DNA from: Ephemerocybe angulata
Lineage: Eukaryota; Basidiomycota; Agaricomycetes; Agaricales; Psathyrellaceae
Direction: 5' to 3'
NCBI GenBank assembly: GCA_013368325.1
Contig: JAACJK010000001.1
Location: 1,178,001-1,242,000 of the forward strand
Length of the DNA: 64,000 nt
Shown here: positions 1-13,248 of the stretch, one piece after another
Layout: the number at the start of each line of letters is the position of its first letter
Position numbering within the stretch: position 1 is the stretch's first letter
Program-made: the position numbers and the translations under genes
The notes under the pieces: generated by a model
Database searches by the model: none
Told to the model about the DNA's origin: nothing
What the model saw: the letters and a program-made list of their open reading frames with translations, nothing else

Positions 1-466
1 GCCCAAACGTAGCGTGATGCGCAAGTCCTAGGGTAGGGGTTAGTCGGTGGGTGGGCACCTGAGGCATGGGCGCTTATCACCTGTGCCACTATCCACGGGA
101 GAGCGAACATGCTGGACCAGTATATATGAGAATATAGAGCATATCATATATAATTATTGGTACAGAGGGATCTTCCCAAGTCTCAACAAGGATCCTAGCT
201 CTGCATAGTATGGCGGTGGTCTTAATTGACGAAGGGGGGCGGGAGAAGGTATCTGATGGATGGGCCCGGAAAGTTGAAAGGCTAAGCTAATAATAGTTGA
301 GACTATATATGAACTTTATTTAACACAATTTACTATATCCCCGCAATAATGAGAGGTGGGAGAGGTAGGGAGCGGGCAAGGCCCGCCGCCCAGCTGGAGG
401 AGCGCTTTGATGCGCCCATCCCGGACTGATACCGAGTTCACCTTGTGACGCGTGACGGCGTTTTTA

Positions 467-521
467 CGGGGTCTATTCCAAATCGAGTTCTACCCATCGT
501 ACGACAGCTCTGGAGGCCTCC
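467..521 (+). repeat. imperfect direct repeat, copy 1
   Basis: Bases 467-501 match 886-920 over 35 positions with a single mismatch (A at 475, G at 894). After a short divergent spacer, both copies carry the same 9-base word GAGGCCTCC (513-521 and 930-938). The unit does not sit in a recognisable gene. It may be a relic of a tandem duplication or of a dispersed element. Confidence 0.8.
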
Positions 522-885
522 TGGGGTTGCATCAATTGAATGACGCTTGCCTTCGAACCACGACCATCTCCATGCAATCATGCACCTAGAAAACTTGGAT
601 GAGGTTCGCATACGGGGATTGCTCGTCGGTACTTCCCCATGGGATGTGGGACGGCGAGAGGACCAGCCAACACAGATAAAGACAAGCGAAGCTTCTTATC
701 CTACGAGAATGGATCCAACGGGAAGTTTGTTGAACGTGGTCTGGCCTCTCTACTTCGAAAGGTACGCGTAAATTTACCGTTATCCTGCGGTTTAAGGCGA
801 CGCGCTAATGAATGCCCCCCCTTTTCCCATCCGCCCCACCCTGGCGCCATGTTCCGCCTTCATCATGCTGTGATGTGACCGTGAC

Positions 886-938
886 CGGGGTCTGTTCCAA
901 ATCGAGTTCTACCCATCGTATGTAGACTCGAGGCCTCC
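886..938 (+). repeat. imperfect direct repeat, copy 2
   Basis: Second copy of the unit at 467-521, in the same orientation and 419 bases downstream. The spacer between the two conserved blocks is two bases shorter than in copy 1. Confidence 0.8.
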
Positions 939-967
939 ATCCCGAAACACTGCTTCCGGTGCCCGCA

Positions 968-2255
968 TCAACTCCACAACGCGAAGCGAAGCTTCACTTG
1001 CGAGGTGCTGAAGTGCTCCCTGGCGCTCCCTGGTACCTGGCACAACTGAAGATAATCAGCCTCTGCTTCCAAGAATAAGTGATCAACGAAACGATAGTCG
1101 GTATCGTGTGGGAAGCGTGCAAATGAGGAAACCTCGAACCAGATGAAAGATGTCCAGTGAGTGGGACAGGTCATTATCGGCCGGCTTTTTGAGCTGATTC
1201 AGCCGCCTGTGCAGGTCCTCAGGGCGGTCTACGGCTCCGACTGCTCCTGCCCCCGCGACTTTCATGAGTCCCAATCAAATGCCAGGGCATCGGATGCGCT
1301 CTTTGTCGGAAATTAAGACATTGAAGCATATGAATTCGGCCAAGGAGATAACTGGGAGAACAATATTTCCAAGGCGAGTATGTTCGCCAAGGTCCTCAAC
1401 AGCTTCTTGCTGAGGTTGATTCCCATCGACGAGTAGGTATTTACGTCAAGAATAAAGTTGAGGGTGTGAATGAGGGGGCAGCAGGAGGTAACTTTCCGTG
1501 TGCCAAGGACCTTCGTATCATCCTCATAGATGTCACTTATTGTGTACTGTCCTATCATCGCATAAGCCAGAGGCCTGAGTAAGAACCCGTTGTGCATCGT
1601 CACCGGGGTCGGAATGAACGGAAGCCCTTCGAATCTTCATGTGTCATTGACATAATCCAGGAACTCAAGGCAGCCGGAACACGGTTGAATGTTGGGAAGA
1701 ACTTCACCGGAGGCAGATGATCGACCAAGAACCGCCATAGTGCGTCCCCCAAAGAGATATCGATATGAGTGGTATGGAGCCAACCGCCCACATGTTGTGG
1801 TAGCAAATGGGGCGTACAGTATATCGGAGAGCACTGGAGAGCACCGCCCTGCTGAGCTAGCTCGTTCCAACCGTTTCAAGCGGAGGTCCATGTCACGGTA
1901 ACCCACACAACTTGAGGAAGCGCAACCCTCCTGAATGCAGATATGGGGGTAAAGCAGGTCTGAGAAGAATTCTCTATCGAGCATAATCGATAACGATCAC
2001 GAACCTCGCCTGAACAGTCAGGTTTCTCCTCGAGGAGGCCAAGACCATGCGCACATAGTGTTCTGAATTGTATAAGACCGATCGATTGGAGCATTCGAGG
2101 CGGGCTACCACATTGATGGTCCGTTGGAGAATGGGAGAACACCATAGGTTTCTCCGAGCAAATGAACGCCGGGGTGCCTTGTCCTTTATTTGTTGACCGA
2201 GATGATGACCTTGGCTGAAGCTTCGAAGGTATTGCAAGGTCCGGCACAAGCACAT
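968..2255 (-). pseudogene. possible decayed minus-strand coding region, unidentified
   Basis: Several adjoining minus-strand frames have protein-like composition (1974-2255, 1637-1984 or 1600-1806, 1313-1603, 1083-1274, 968-1174). They lie in different phases, and I could not join them with convincing splice sites. They resemble a gene broken by frameshifts and stops, or a many-exon gene that I cannot resolve. No domain or motif was recognised, so no function is proposed. Chance open frames are the main alternative. Confidence 0.22.
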
Positions 2256-3319
2256 CGAAAGACTAGCCTGCTCAAAAGGAAGGGTAGAAGCTCAAGGGTG
2301 ATAAAGCAAGCCCTGCAGCGATAAGCGTGAGGTTCCTAGCAAGCTACAATCGCGCTTGACCACGCCCTTCAAGTTCCCGTGGCATGCGTGTTTTGTTGGG
2401 AATATCAAAGCAAACAAGTTTCGGTCAGGGCCGGCAGACGGCAAGCCAAGAAAAGGTAGGTAAGTCTAACCCCAGCCGCTACCAGCTTGCAGGAACTGAA
2501 ACAAGTCGCTGGCTGGTGTAGCAAAGACGAGGCGGCAAACGTCGAGCACGGTATGGTTGAAGCACCCCCATTCGTGACACAGTCACGAAAGCCTCGCTGG
2601 GCAGCCGCACTCTAGAAAGCTCTATCCGACATTCCGAAACCCAACTTCACGGAAGTCGGACAGGTGTTGTAGATCTGAATCCACAACCGCTTCGAGCCGA
2701 GATTTCCCAGATGGCAGGACCCACTGCAGAGAGTGGGCAAACTTGGCAAGGCATTGCATTTCTCCTTAGTGCCAGACTAGAGCGTCGTGAGACTTTGAAG
2801 GGCGCCGGGAGTCAGAAACATCCTTGAAACAAAGTGTAGGGCCTGCTCGATTTGTCGTTTGTAGTTGTTTCGCCGCTGCAACCCGTTCGCCAGTGGGCGC
2901 CCCATGTGTCAGGATGATGAAGCAGGGAGAATAAGCGAGAGCTGGAGGGAAAGAGCACTTCCAAGAGATATAGAGAGGTAGAAAGAGAGACTTGAGCCGC
3001 GTAGTCTGGTTCTGAGCATCGGAGATGGTGGTTTGGGTTAGAGGGCACCGTCGGGTCGAACTTCGCCTTGAGCGCCCAAAAGCAGATTACATAATAGGCG
3101 CCGGGCCGGTTGAAAGGCCCAATCCACCGATTTAGGCTTCCTCCCGGGTGGCGATACAGTCTGGACTGTGGAGGTCGAACTCCAACTCCACACTCTACTC
3201 TCACCGACGACTCAATATCTCCTCCAAACGTCACGATATTTCGTGATGTTTCTCTGTTAGCTCTCCCCTCGACCACCATACTACCCTCATAGCGAAAAAG
3301 CGAGTCCTGGCGCTAAAAC

Positions 3320-6300
3320 ATGCACTGGCCATGGTCGTTGTTCATCTTCGTGAACGCGCTTATCTTCGACGCCTGCGCTCAAGACCACACTGGTCCTAGG
3401 TGCGTATCACCATACTCGAGATAGTCTTTTTCTAATTCTACTAGGTGGGGACAAGCATTTGCCCTTGTGAACGATATCCTCTACGTCTACGGCGGCAAGA
3501 CAGATGAATTCAACCAGTTCTCGTATACATCCGCACCCAATACCAACGATATCCTATACCTCGACCTTTCCACTACCTTCACCGCTAGCTTTACGCCATG
3601 GTCTATCGTTAATGGGGAGCACAACGCGACAAGTCTGCAAGGGCCGGCCCTAGCCTGGCACACGGCGTCAACGTACAACACATCGCAGATCCTCGTATTT
3701 GGAGGGCTCCCCGATGCCAATTCCGATACCCATGGCCTCGGCCAGCCAGATTCAGCCGGAATCATTGACGTCTGGGCGCGTATGAATCCAATGTGGGTGA
3801 CCCAGTCCATCCAATTGATAAACCAACCAATACGCCGTATCCGCCATTCTACGGCCACCATTCCCACCGGGCTGGTGTTCATCTTTGGAGGCGAGAAAGC
3901 GGATGGGTCGGGCACTGCGTTCTCTGACAACTACGTGTACGACCCGAACACAAGCTCGTTCACCCAACTTCCTACCGAGAATGGACCCCCAGACCTTGTT
4001 GGACACGTTTCGATTACACTCTACGACGGGCGCATCCTCGTGTTCGGAGGTTACGTTCCGTCGCAGAATATCCTGCTTCTGTTATCCACTATCTATGTCC
4101 TCGACACCACGACAACCCCTTATACATGGTCCCTCCTAAAGGTCTCTGCCGGATCCCTCCCTAATACCCGTAGAGCATTCGCAGCGACACTTATCTCCCC
4201 GACCAGAATCATGATTCACGGGGGGAGTGATGCCCACTTGCAAACAACATATGACGATGGATGGGTTCTGGACCTGTCTCAGCCTGAAGCTGAATGGATA
4301 CGGGTAGACTCCCTCACAGGTCTTGGCCCACGGCGGGACCACTTCGCCGTAACTTCAGGCGATAATGTTGTGTTTGGGTTCGGTGAGCTTGATCCCGTTT
4401 ATATATCAGCAATCTTGACTAACCATGACCAGGTTACGGCCAATCTGCTCCGGTATCTTCCCCGGTTCAGGTGTACAACGTCCCGAGTTCGACTATCGTG
4501 CCCACGTTTACTCCTCGACCCTCAACCTCAACACCGCCAGCTACACTGCCTCCAGCCACCTCAACACCCACCCACTCCCCCACCACTACGAAATCTGGCC
4601 ATAGCACCTCATCAACTGGAACCACACCACCTATTGCGACCAACACCAACAAGCCTGACACACCCGCCGAAGCAGAAGCCAAGAAGAATCGCGTAACAAA
4701 GATCGCGGTCAGTACGTCACTGGGGGTCCTAGCTTTCGCAGCCATAATTCTTGGAGCTGCATACTACCGACACAAGAAACAGCGCCGGTGGGAGCAGAAC
4801 AGATTCTGGGTTATCGATAACACGGATGATGGGCACGAGCGCCAGCGGTTGCCCGCAGACGATGTCGATTCTCAAATAGGCAGGAACATTCCACTCGCAG
4901 GGTCAAAGGAGGCTTCGCCGGACATAGGCCCATCTTCAGGATGGCTCAGCACACTTGGGATTGCTGGAATCGCTGGCTTGCTTACAGGTTCTTCTAATGT
5001 TAAATCACAGAACCCAGGGCAAGTCCAGGAGCGACGCAACATGCTCGACGACGAGGACGCTGCCGATTTTGGAACATGGTATAATTCAAAGAAACGGGAC
5101 GGGACGACAACCGGCAGTACATGGTCCCTGGTGAGCATCCTTGGGCGAACCAGAAATCGAGACTCAGCGTCAAGCACTCCTTGGAGAGAAAAGTCGGATC
5201 CGTTTGGGGATGGAGCATCGTCACTCGCGCTACACGACGACGAAGAAAATATCGTCGAAGGAACTTCTGCCTTCGCCGCTCGGCCTCGGGCTCGCCGCGA
5301 TGCCAGCTACGTCAGCAATCGAAGTGGGTTCAGTTATACAGACCCCTTCAAAGATCCTATCCAAGAGGAGCCTCGTGAGGCTTCTGAGTCGACGACTGCC
5401 TACGACCACAGCGCCCTACCTCCTGGTGCTATGCGGGTCGTGCCGCCCAGCCTCCCTCCAGTGACAACGCTCCTTCCCCTTGAAGGCTTTACCGCCCACG
5501 CTCTCAGCCCCCTCTCCGAACGGACCTCAGTGACCACGCTACCCCATGACAGTGGATCCTCCATGGGTGGACGCTCAAGCGACAGTGTACTCTTCTCCAG
5601 CGTCAATTCGCGCGCCGCGTCATCGCACACCAGCAGCGACCGCGCGCCACGCTCTCCGACGCTTCTATCTGGGTTATTGCCAGCGACGGAAGGCGGTGTG
5701 AAGCGGAGCGACTCATGGTGGAGCAGGCTGGCGCGACGTGCCAGTGACGCTGGTGTGCATCGCCAAGGCTCGAGGGTGGCAAGGGAGATGAGGGATCCCA
5801 ACCCCCCTCCTACTAGGCTTTCTGCTATTGTCGAGCGCACGACGCCGGAGAAGACGCCCAGTCCCGCGGATTCAAAGGCAGGGTCGAGGGGGTCGAGGAA
5901 ATCAAGTGCGGGGGTGGCGGGAGTTGGGAGTGGTGCGGTATATCAGAAAGCGAAACATGGGAAGTCGTTGTCGAGCGTGCGCACTGCGGATACGGCGGCG
6001 ATAGAAAGGATGGCGGGGGCCATGGAGGTCGTGCGGAGAGATGACAGTGGGAGTATGTCGTCCCACGGGTCAAGAAGCTTGTACGCTGCTTCGCATGAGG
6101 GGGACGATGAAGGCGGGAGCCTACTCTCTCCTGGGAATGAGGAAGTGTCTTCTCCTTTGGAAATGGAGTACTCTCAATATCGACCAATCTTGGAAGGGAG
6201 TTCACAAGAAGAACTGGGTGGAATCGTCTCGACATCGAGTGGAAAGCTGGAAGCGCCCGTGCCTGTCAGACCGCTTGCAGTTCACCGCCAAAGCGCTAGC

Positions 6301-6732
6301 GGTCCCGGTTTACAACTGCCACAGACGTCATCTCCGTCTACGCCGTCATCCTCGGCGTCTACGAGTCGATCTGGATCTCGAACCTCTGCGCGGCCTATGG
6401 GTCCCAGGAGGAGTACAACGTTTTTAGGCGCCCAACCAGGTCCGGGGTCTGCAGCAAGTATGTTGGCGACTGCTGCGGCTGGAAATGGGCTGAAAAGCGC
6501 CCCTCCGACTGAGGCTTCTTTCAAAACACCTCAGGTTCGCCCTGGATCCGTGGCTGCACGGATACAGGCGCTGGAGGGCAGGAGGGATACTACGAGTGGT
6601 GCGTCTAGCGGGGGAGGAGAGAGGGGATCTAAGCGCCTGACTGTGGACTATGGACTTGTGCCGAGGAGGAGCCTTTTCATCGCGAACCCTGATGATGGGA
6701 AGGCAAGTGTGGATTCGCACGAGACGAAGTGA
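3320..6732 (+). CDS. kelch-repeat type I membrane protein with long cytoplasmic tail
   Basis: Predicted 1,105-residue surface protein. Exons are 3320-3399, 3445-4382 and 4433-6732; the introns are 45 and 50 nt, and the first has a CTAAT branch site. The ATG at 3320 opens a hydrophobic signal peptide (about residues 1-21, ending near Cys-Ala-Gln). Residues 25-340 carry kelch repeats, seen as recurring hydrophobic-Gly-Gly turns (YGGK, FGGL, FGGE, FGGY, HGGS) that should fold as a beta-propeller. A Pro/Thr/Ser-rich stalk follows, then one membrane helix (about 430-451) closed by a basic RHKKQRR stop-transfer. The remaining 650 residues are Ser/Pro-rich and look disordered and cytoplasmic. The layout suggests a cell-surface sensor or adhesion protein linking the wall to the cytoplasm; the function is inferred from layout only. 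Galactose-oxidase-type catalysis is unlikely because no copper-site pattern was seen. Confidence 0.85.
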
Positions 6733-9700
6733 TAGGCGCTCGTTATTCTGATATTTTGTTCTTGGACTGTTGTCAATGTTTTTGTGTTATCGGTTATGTT
6801 CGTTTCATCTTTGGTCTTCTTGTTTCTTGTCCCTTCCTTGCTCTTATGGACCTAACTTATCCCTTACTACCCGCTCTTCGATGCTCGGGAGAGCGACCGT
6901 CTCTTCCTCCGAGTACCTTTCACGACCTTTTACGAAGTCATTCACGATTCCCTTCTTCTTCCATTTCTTACTTTGCGCATCCTGATCATGGGCCTGCTTG
7001 TCAACACTCCCCATCTTTATCGAACACGTATATAGATGGATGGACACCATTATACCTCTTTCAGTTCAGTTTCCTTCTCCCTGGGCTTCGTTACGCGTTA
7101 CACCCTACATCGCAAATACCGTACTTCTGTATACTATAGCACCATTGAAATGATCATAGATTGAACTAACCTTGTTCAACACAGAAGCGGCCCCATGACC
7201 CTCGAATGGCCTGAACATTCCAACCCCACATCTGTCCGATTCATAGTCGAGTATATTCGCTGTCCACTGCGATGGTTTCGGGGTACATATTCGCTTAGGC
7301 CTCTGATTCATTACATGAACTGTGGAACAAGCATCAAGGTAATACAAACGTCGACATTGTGGCACCTGCACGAGGGCTCCCTGCTATCTATGTCTGTCTG
7401 TTTGCCCTAGTAGCCAGATACAATTTCATACAAAGTGGCACGCATGTGCCGCTGATACCGCTAGCGAGGAAGCGCCGGAGGCCCAGGCCCAGCGCTTACA
7501 TCGGAATGGTAGATAAGTAGTCACCAGGCCACTTGACGAGCGCTTATGACAGGCTGAAGGATCTTGGGCCCAGGTTGTTGAGATTGGACAGGAACTGAGA
7601 GGGTCTCTTGCGGCGCTTAATTGTGTAACGTCGATTAAATGTTTTAGAGGGAAGTCATTTGAGCTTCTATCTGTGTAGCTTGCTTCCTAGACCCCGCAAA
7701 GACTGTTACAGAGATAGAGTCGGTGAAAACCATACAGTATCATCAGGATCTGATGAACCAGCCATTGTCCGCAATAGATGGGTCCAGTAGAGGTGCCTGA
7801 TGATTGTTGAGCGAGTTTGTCGCGTGCTTGGATAGATGGCCGGCAGTGCGATGGCATGGCTATCCTCCGCCTTGGATCCGCAGGCGTTGCGCCCTTGATT
7901 CAACGTTGATTCATATGCCAGTAGGTCTGATTTATGCTGAGTCTGATTCATCTCAATCACTCGGGGTGGCAAGCTCATCACCGTTTGGGCGCGATATTAG
8001 TGAGCATCTGAATCTGGAGACCCTAGGGGAATGATGTTCATTGGTGGCGACAAAGGCAGCGTTGGAAGGAGACGGTGTTAGATCATGGTCGTCGGAGCAG
8101 TTTACGGCCAGAAGGTGCCTGCCATCGTGGACCCGTCACCTGGGTTTCGGTAATTCGTGATTGAGACTGAGGCTTCGTCTGGATTGGATTTTTGTCATTT
8201 CGTAGTACCTATCGTAAGTCCTGATAGAACCAGTGGTGAACGTGCGTTCGTCGTGTCGAAGAACGAAGACTAACGGTACCGGCGTTAATATCCTGAGTTT
8301 TGGGGTCGACACAGGTTGCCCCTTTCCCGCTGTATTTGTGCGGATTTCCGATTGGAGAGGGTGGCCTTGGACACAAGCCCCAGAATCGCGATGGTATTCG
8401 TGTGACAGCGAGCTCAGATCGCTTAGATATGGCATGCTGTAGTGGCCATTCATTCCAGTCGCCTGAAAGTCGGCCAATGCCACAGATCGTGCAAAGGCGA
8501 AGACAAATATAGTGACTGGTGCGAGGCGAAGCGATAACGAATGCACTTCGTGGCCGATAAATTTGGATTAAACTGGGTACTTTCGACCACGTTCTGCACG
8601 GCGGTGCGATTTTAGCGCCGTCCCATTGCTTAGACTTGCTCTGATGTATCTGTCCAGATCTGGAAAACTCCGCCGTGATCATGCCCCCCTACCGACAAGG
8701 ATGGACCAAGTTGGGAGCAACCTGTGAGTGCCCTCGCTGCGAAATGGGACATCGGTGGGTTAGAGTTATGTCAAAGCAGAAGGCCAGAGCTTGCGGCTTG
8801 TTTCCGGGCCCTTGACAACATCCCGCTAGCTACACCGAGTAAACGAGCAATAGACACCGTTCGTACTTGAAGATCCATCAAGAGGTCCATGGAGGCAACA
8901 ATTCAACGGAGCTCGTGCGTATGTAACGCTGACACGGCACGGAGACTTCGAAAATACAACCTCCCACCCCCTGGCAACAATGGCGTGAATCCGACCGAAG
9001 CGCGTCCGTCTGGACCACCTTGAGGCAGAGCGACGGGTGGTGGTATGGTACGTGTGGTACCACATTGGGATGGCGGTTATCAAATCTAAATTCTATAGAA
9101 CGTCAGACGCGTAGTCGGAGGGCATATCCGAGACAATGACATGCCAGATACAGTCAAGCGTGGTGCTGCGTGGACGCGTCCATTATATGGAATCGGGATA
9201 GGGGCGAGTATGACCCTCGCGATGATGGATGGATGTGACGGGACCTTGCCTCGACTGTCGCCGTGGTTATCCCGAGTTCACTGGCCTGTATTCATTCCTG
9301 GGCATTCGGAAAGTAGAGGAGCCGTGTTTCTCGTCGAAAGAGTCACAGACTATCGTCAGCTTCTCTGGGAACTCGAGAACCTTTTCTTTTCCTCGCCTTC
9401 CATTTCCCACATAGATAACGCTACCCGGACCACAAGGCTTATGGCATGGCTATTTATTTCTACACTGTCGATCAGTACCCTTGTTTTTCGAGTCCCTAGA
9501 CCTGCCAGAGATTCAGCTCGTCCTCCAGAGCCTCAGCAGGCCAGCAAGGCGTGTTGCTAGGGACGGGGAGCAGAATAAAGAGCGGGGGATTGAATACAAG
9601 GTGTGCCACAAACCATGAAGGTAACCGCGAACCCAGAATCCGGGACCCCCAAGGCTTGGCGCGAACTTCGGATGCCGAAGAGCAAGCTCTGCTTGATGTA

Positions 9701-12700
9701 TTACCGCTTGCACCTGGTGCTGTACCGCCCCTGTATCTGAGTGCACTTCATGGACAGGAGAACCTTGGGCGGCTATAATCTCGGAGACCGAGCTTAGCGC
9801 CGGAAAGCCCACTCGATAAGGGATTGTGGACTCACAAACTACAAATAGAAGTAGAAGAAGGTGGGGATGAGAAACACGTTTCCGCCTTCCTCGCACACCA
9901 TTGCACGGGTGGTCCCATCCAGGTTGCGTTGGGCGTCTGTCTATGGCGAGCCAAAAACTGGAAAAGCGTAGACGCCAAGCGCCGCGGACTTTCAATTCCG
10001 GCGCCAATTTAATTGAAGGTCCTCCTTCACTTGCTGTGCGTAGTACTGTGCAAAGCGCCACTCCTCTTATATGAAGAAGCAGGCCTACAGCATGTACACT
10101 TCTGGAGGCTAAGGCACAACGTGTTGCTATGCCTCTCTCCACCACATGTTGCCTCGTTCGAGTGGTCAAGCATGTGTGACCTATTTGCCACTGTATGTAG
10201 ACCCTGATATCGGAGTTCGACAGAAGAGGCATTTATTTCGGGCATTCCAAGCCCACCTGACAGACAGACACTGCACTACATCATCGAGAGGGGTGGATGT
10301 TCGGAACATAAGGGAAAAAGATGAGAGGCGAGTACCTCAACATGACCAACCCACTGGCGCAATTCGAAGCTGATCCCGGACTCGGGGGAGAAGGAGAAGA
10401 CGACGTACGATGTAGGTTCATGCCCGGCGATCTCTTCTCGAGGCTATCCGGCTTTCGGCTCTTGTAGAGGCTGCCTATCTCAAGCAAGTACGAGCGAGGC
10501 ATTGCAGGATCACGGCACACCACGTTCTGGGGTGATATTCGTGGATTGAATGAAGGCTCCTCGCTGAATTAGAACACCTCAGGCTTCGCGGAAACAGTGC
10601 GGACGAGATTCATATGTGTGTCGTCGGCCAGCGAACGGAACATGGCGTTTTGTATGGGCACATAATTGAGCGGGCGTTTCGGGATATAGGATCTGAACGG
10701 CAATGATGGTCGAGACGTTTGGGAGAACAGTGCCTTTACTGGGCCCACGGCGACAAAATTTTCTGTAGCAACAGCTGGGCAGACCTCTTGGCTTTATTTA
10801 CCAGCAGATAGCGCCCGACATAGTGGAGCGTCTGTAGAAAGCAGAGCAGAAAGTGCGAGGCGCCTAACACTGCCAATTGCACTGGATGCCATCATGCCGA
10901 AAATGGCAGGTGGGAATAAATTGGGAATAAATCAATTTTCTGGGCCGGGGTCTCTGGGGTCCGTTCCGAGTACAGAAGAGATACCGATCACTTCCCTAAA
11001 GTCCTTTTGCCCATAGTTAAGCGCCACGAGGGCGCTACAAGGCGCTACATTGGGCGTCAAGAACCCTCGTTTTATATCTCATGCACAGTGACGATAAGCT
11101 TACTCCCCTTGCAGGATACACCTTCCCCATAATTGCTCGGGACGACACGCGCAGACGGTATGACAATAGAGATCGAATTTGACCGTCAAATGAACGACTG
11201 ACTACTAGTAGCTGGCTGTGGTTCTCCGAGTCAGAACGTGTTCTGGGTCCGAATTCTAGGAGGCGATGGCGTATGCCTTCCCCAAGTTCCCCGCCTTCTT
11301 TGGGCTGTCATCTGAGTTCTGTCCTGATGCAATTGGTCGTTGAATGTTGGCTGCACAATGGGGGTATTGGTATGGTCATATTACCCTTCGCGCAGCCGAT
11401 GACGATGGTTTAACCTCTTTACCGCATTCAGGGCAACTTCCGACTATCTGTCCCACCAGATCGTCAGTTTTGCCTCGAGGATTTCCGAGCTCTTTGTGCA
11501 CAGAAGTTTTCAGATCGGCTTGGTCCGACGCTGCAAGCATGAATCCAAACACACCCCCTGTCCAAGCACCCATGACCACCCGGACAAGTACCCTAAAAGG
11601 ACGATGCTGGTTCCTGGCCTTGTCACCAGTACGTGAAGCGAAGCTTCTCCACTTGTTCCCCCGGCCCCGCTCGCGTCAACGCCATCACTGGCACCCAGAA
11701 TGCAGGTCGAATAATACCCAAGTCCCTCTGCCGAACATATCGCCGTTCATTTGGCTCCCTACGGATACGAATGAATGAATGTGCACATAAGCTTACGCGA
11801 CAGCAGCTGCCAGGAAGCTTCAAGGGTTGTGAATAGGTGATGACTCGAAGCGAGGCACGCGCGGCTGCGGAGTTCCTCTTACGGCGCGGGTGGGGAGCTT
11901 AGGCGCGCTATAGGCGCTGCGCGTCTGCAGGCGCCAATACTCATGCTTCCGCAGCGCGCCACACACGAACCGGGCTACCCCATTGCCTTCTCGCTCTCCG
12001 AGCAGCTCGGGCGCACCCAAGATGTTCTGCAGCTGCGGGATTCTATCTCAGTGTTTCCAGAGCCCTGGGCTCCAGATCCCTCTGAGAGAAGGAACGGCCC
12101 GCGTGTGACGAGCGTTCGATGAGCGCTAAAGCGAACGCATTTGGCGCACATTCAAGTTGGAGCCGATCATGAGTAATCCACATCCGACGCGAGTTCGAGA
12201 GGACGACGTCTCCCGCTAGCACGTCTTCGCGCAACTCCCTTGTTAAGGCCTAATTGTTGAACCGTGACTGTACGACTCTCACAAGCAGGTCCCCGCTGAT
12301 ATTTCAGCATGTGGTAGGGCGATTGGGAGGTCCGGAGTGAAAATAGCGCCAGGCGAAGCGCCTAGCTGCCTCGTGGAGATGGGCGCTTCTTCCTGTTATG
12401 GAAAGGCTCTCCACTCGGCGTTGCTTGGACGCCTAGCCTCGTTTCCATGCCGTCGCTGTACTCATCCATCACAAAAGCTAGTTCGTAGATAATAGTTGAC
12501 GCTAAGTAGGAGCACGGCGGAATTCTAAGTGCGCTGCGTAGCCTCGCAAGTGAGTGGAGTCCTCCAACTCGGCGTAGTTTAGATCGTTGATGTGGTGTTC
12601 GAGGAGACAGACGTTTCAGGCATTGTTTTCCTCGAAGCATGAATATGTGCCTGAGCAGTACTAGTATTCGCCTTCTCTCTATCCTACTTACCGGTATGTT

Positions 12701-13248
12701 TATCCGCTGGGTCCCGAGTCAGAGAAAGAATAGTGGGGTGGCCCAACTTCTCTGATTCAAGTTGGTGAGAGCGCATTGCGCAACCCGACTCGGAGGCCAA
12801 CCCATCGGGCCTGCTCACAGAATGGCCCCATACCCCCGCTCCCCATGATACGCCACCGATCTGGTACGAACCTGATGTACTGTCCGTCGGATGCCGCAGG
12901 CTTCTTCGTAGATCGCCCCACCTTCTTCTATTCTAGCCACGAAGAAGCCCGACCTCGACGCAGGAATAGGGATTTGCTGATGATCAGGGGCAATGGCATA
13001 GTTCTATGTTTATTCTGACCCGATATTGGGCGCTTAATTCACAACTATCGAAGCCACCTGGCCAGCGCTCGAAGGTTTTGAAGTACCAATTCTGGGTTTG
13101 AGGATGACACGCTCGTAAACGAGCTCCCGCGTACTGACGGCGTCCCTTCCTCATCAGTTGACCGAGAAGCGTTTCCCAGTGAGCTCGTATGTTTATGGAT
13201 TCAGATGGTGATATATTGACTCTTTGGATGGATCTACATCGCGCTAGT
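6733..13248. other. 6.5 kb without a supportable gene
   Basis: The first ~400 bases are presumably the kelch 3' untranslated region. Beyond that, only short, overlapping frames on both strands are found. The longest (minus 9513-10232, 239 codons; plus 11344-11778; minus 8136-8546) have no recognisable domain and no exon-intron logic. A minus-strand frame at 11376-11579 has a protein-like end with a CPECGK stretch but no partner exons. A copy of the word AAGCGAAGCTTC lies at 11636-11647. The tail of the region is downstream of the acyl-CoA-binding protein gene. Confidence 0.5.

Larger units (their letters stand above)
1..3319. other. gene-poor left flank
   Basis: No gene can be supported here. 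The stretch contains an imperfect direct repeat (467-521 and 886-938), two copies of a 12-base word that recurs at 11.6 kb, and a possible decayed minus-strand coding region (968-2255). The last few hundred bases are presumably the promoter and 5' leader of the kelch gene. The 155-codon minus-strand frame at 2812-3279 is most likely an accident of that leader. Confidence 0.5.

Noticed and set aside
2812..3279. 155-codon minus-strand frame starting beside the kelch gene
   Set aside because: It lies across the kelch leader, shows no motif, and has no codon-bias or splice support.
8136..8546. 136-codon minus-strand frame with a signal-peptide-like start
   Set aside because: The hydrophobic start is suggestive of a small secreted protein. 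The rest looks random, and an overlapping frame (8209-8682) is just as open. Not enough to call.
9513..10232. 239-codon minus-strand frame in the 6.7-13.2 kb desert
   Set aside because: No recognisable motif and low-complexity Leu and Arg runs. Overlapping plus-strand frames are equally open. Length alone does not support a gene here.
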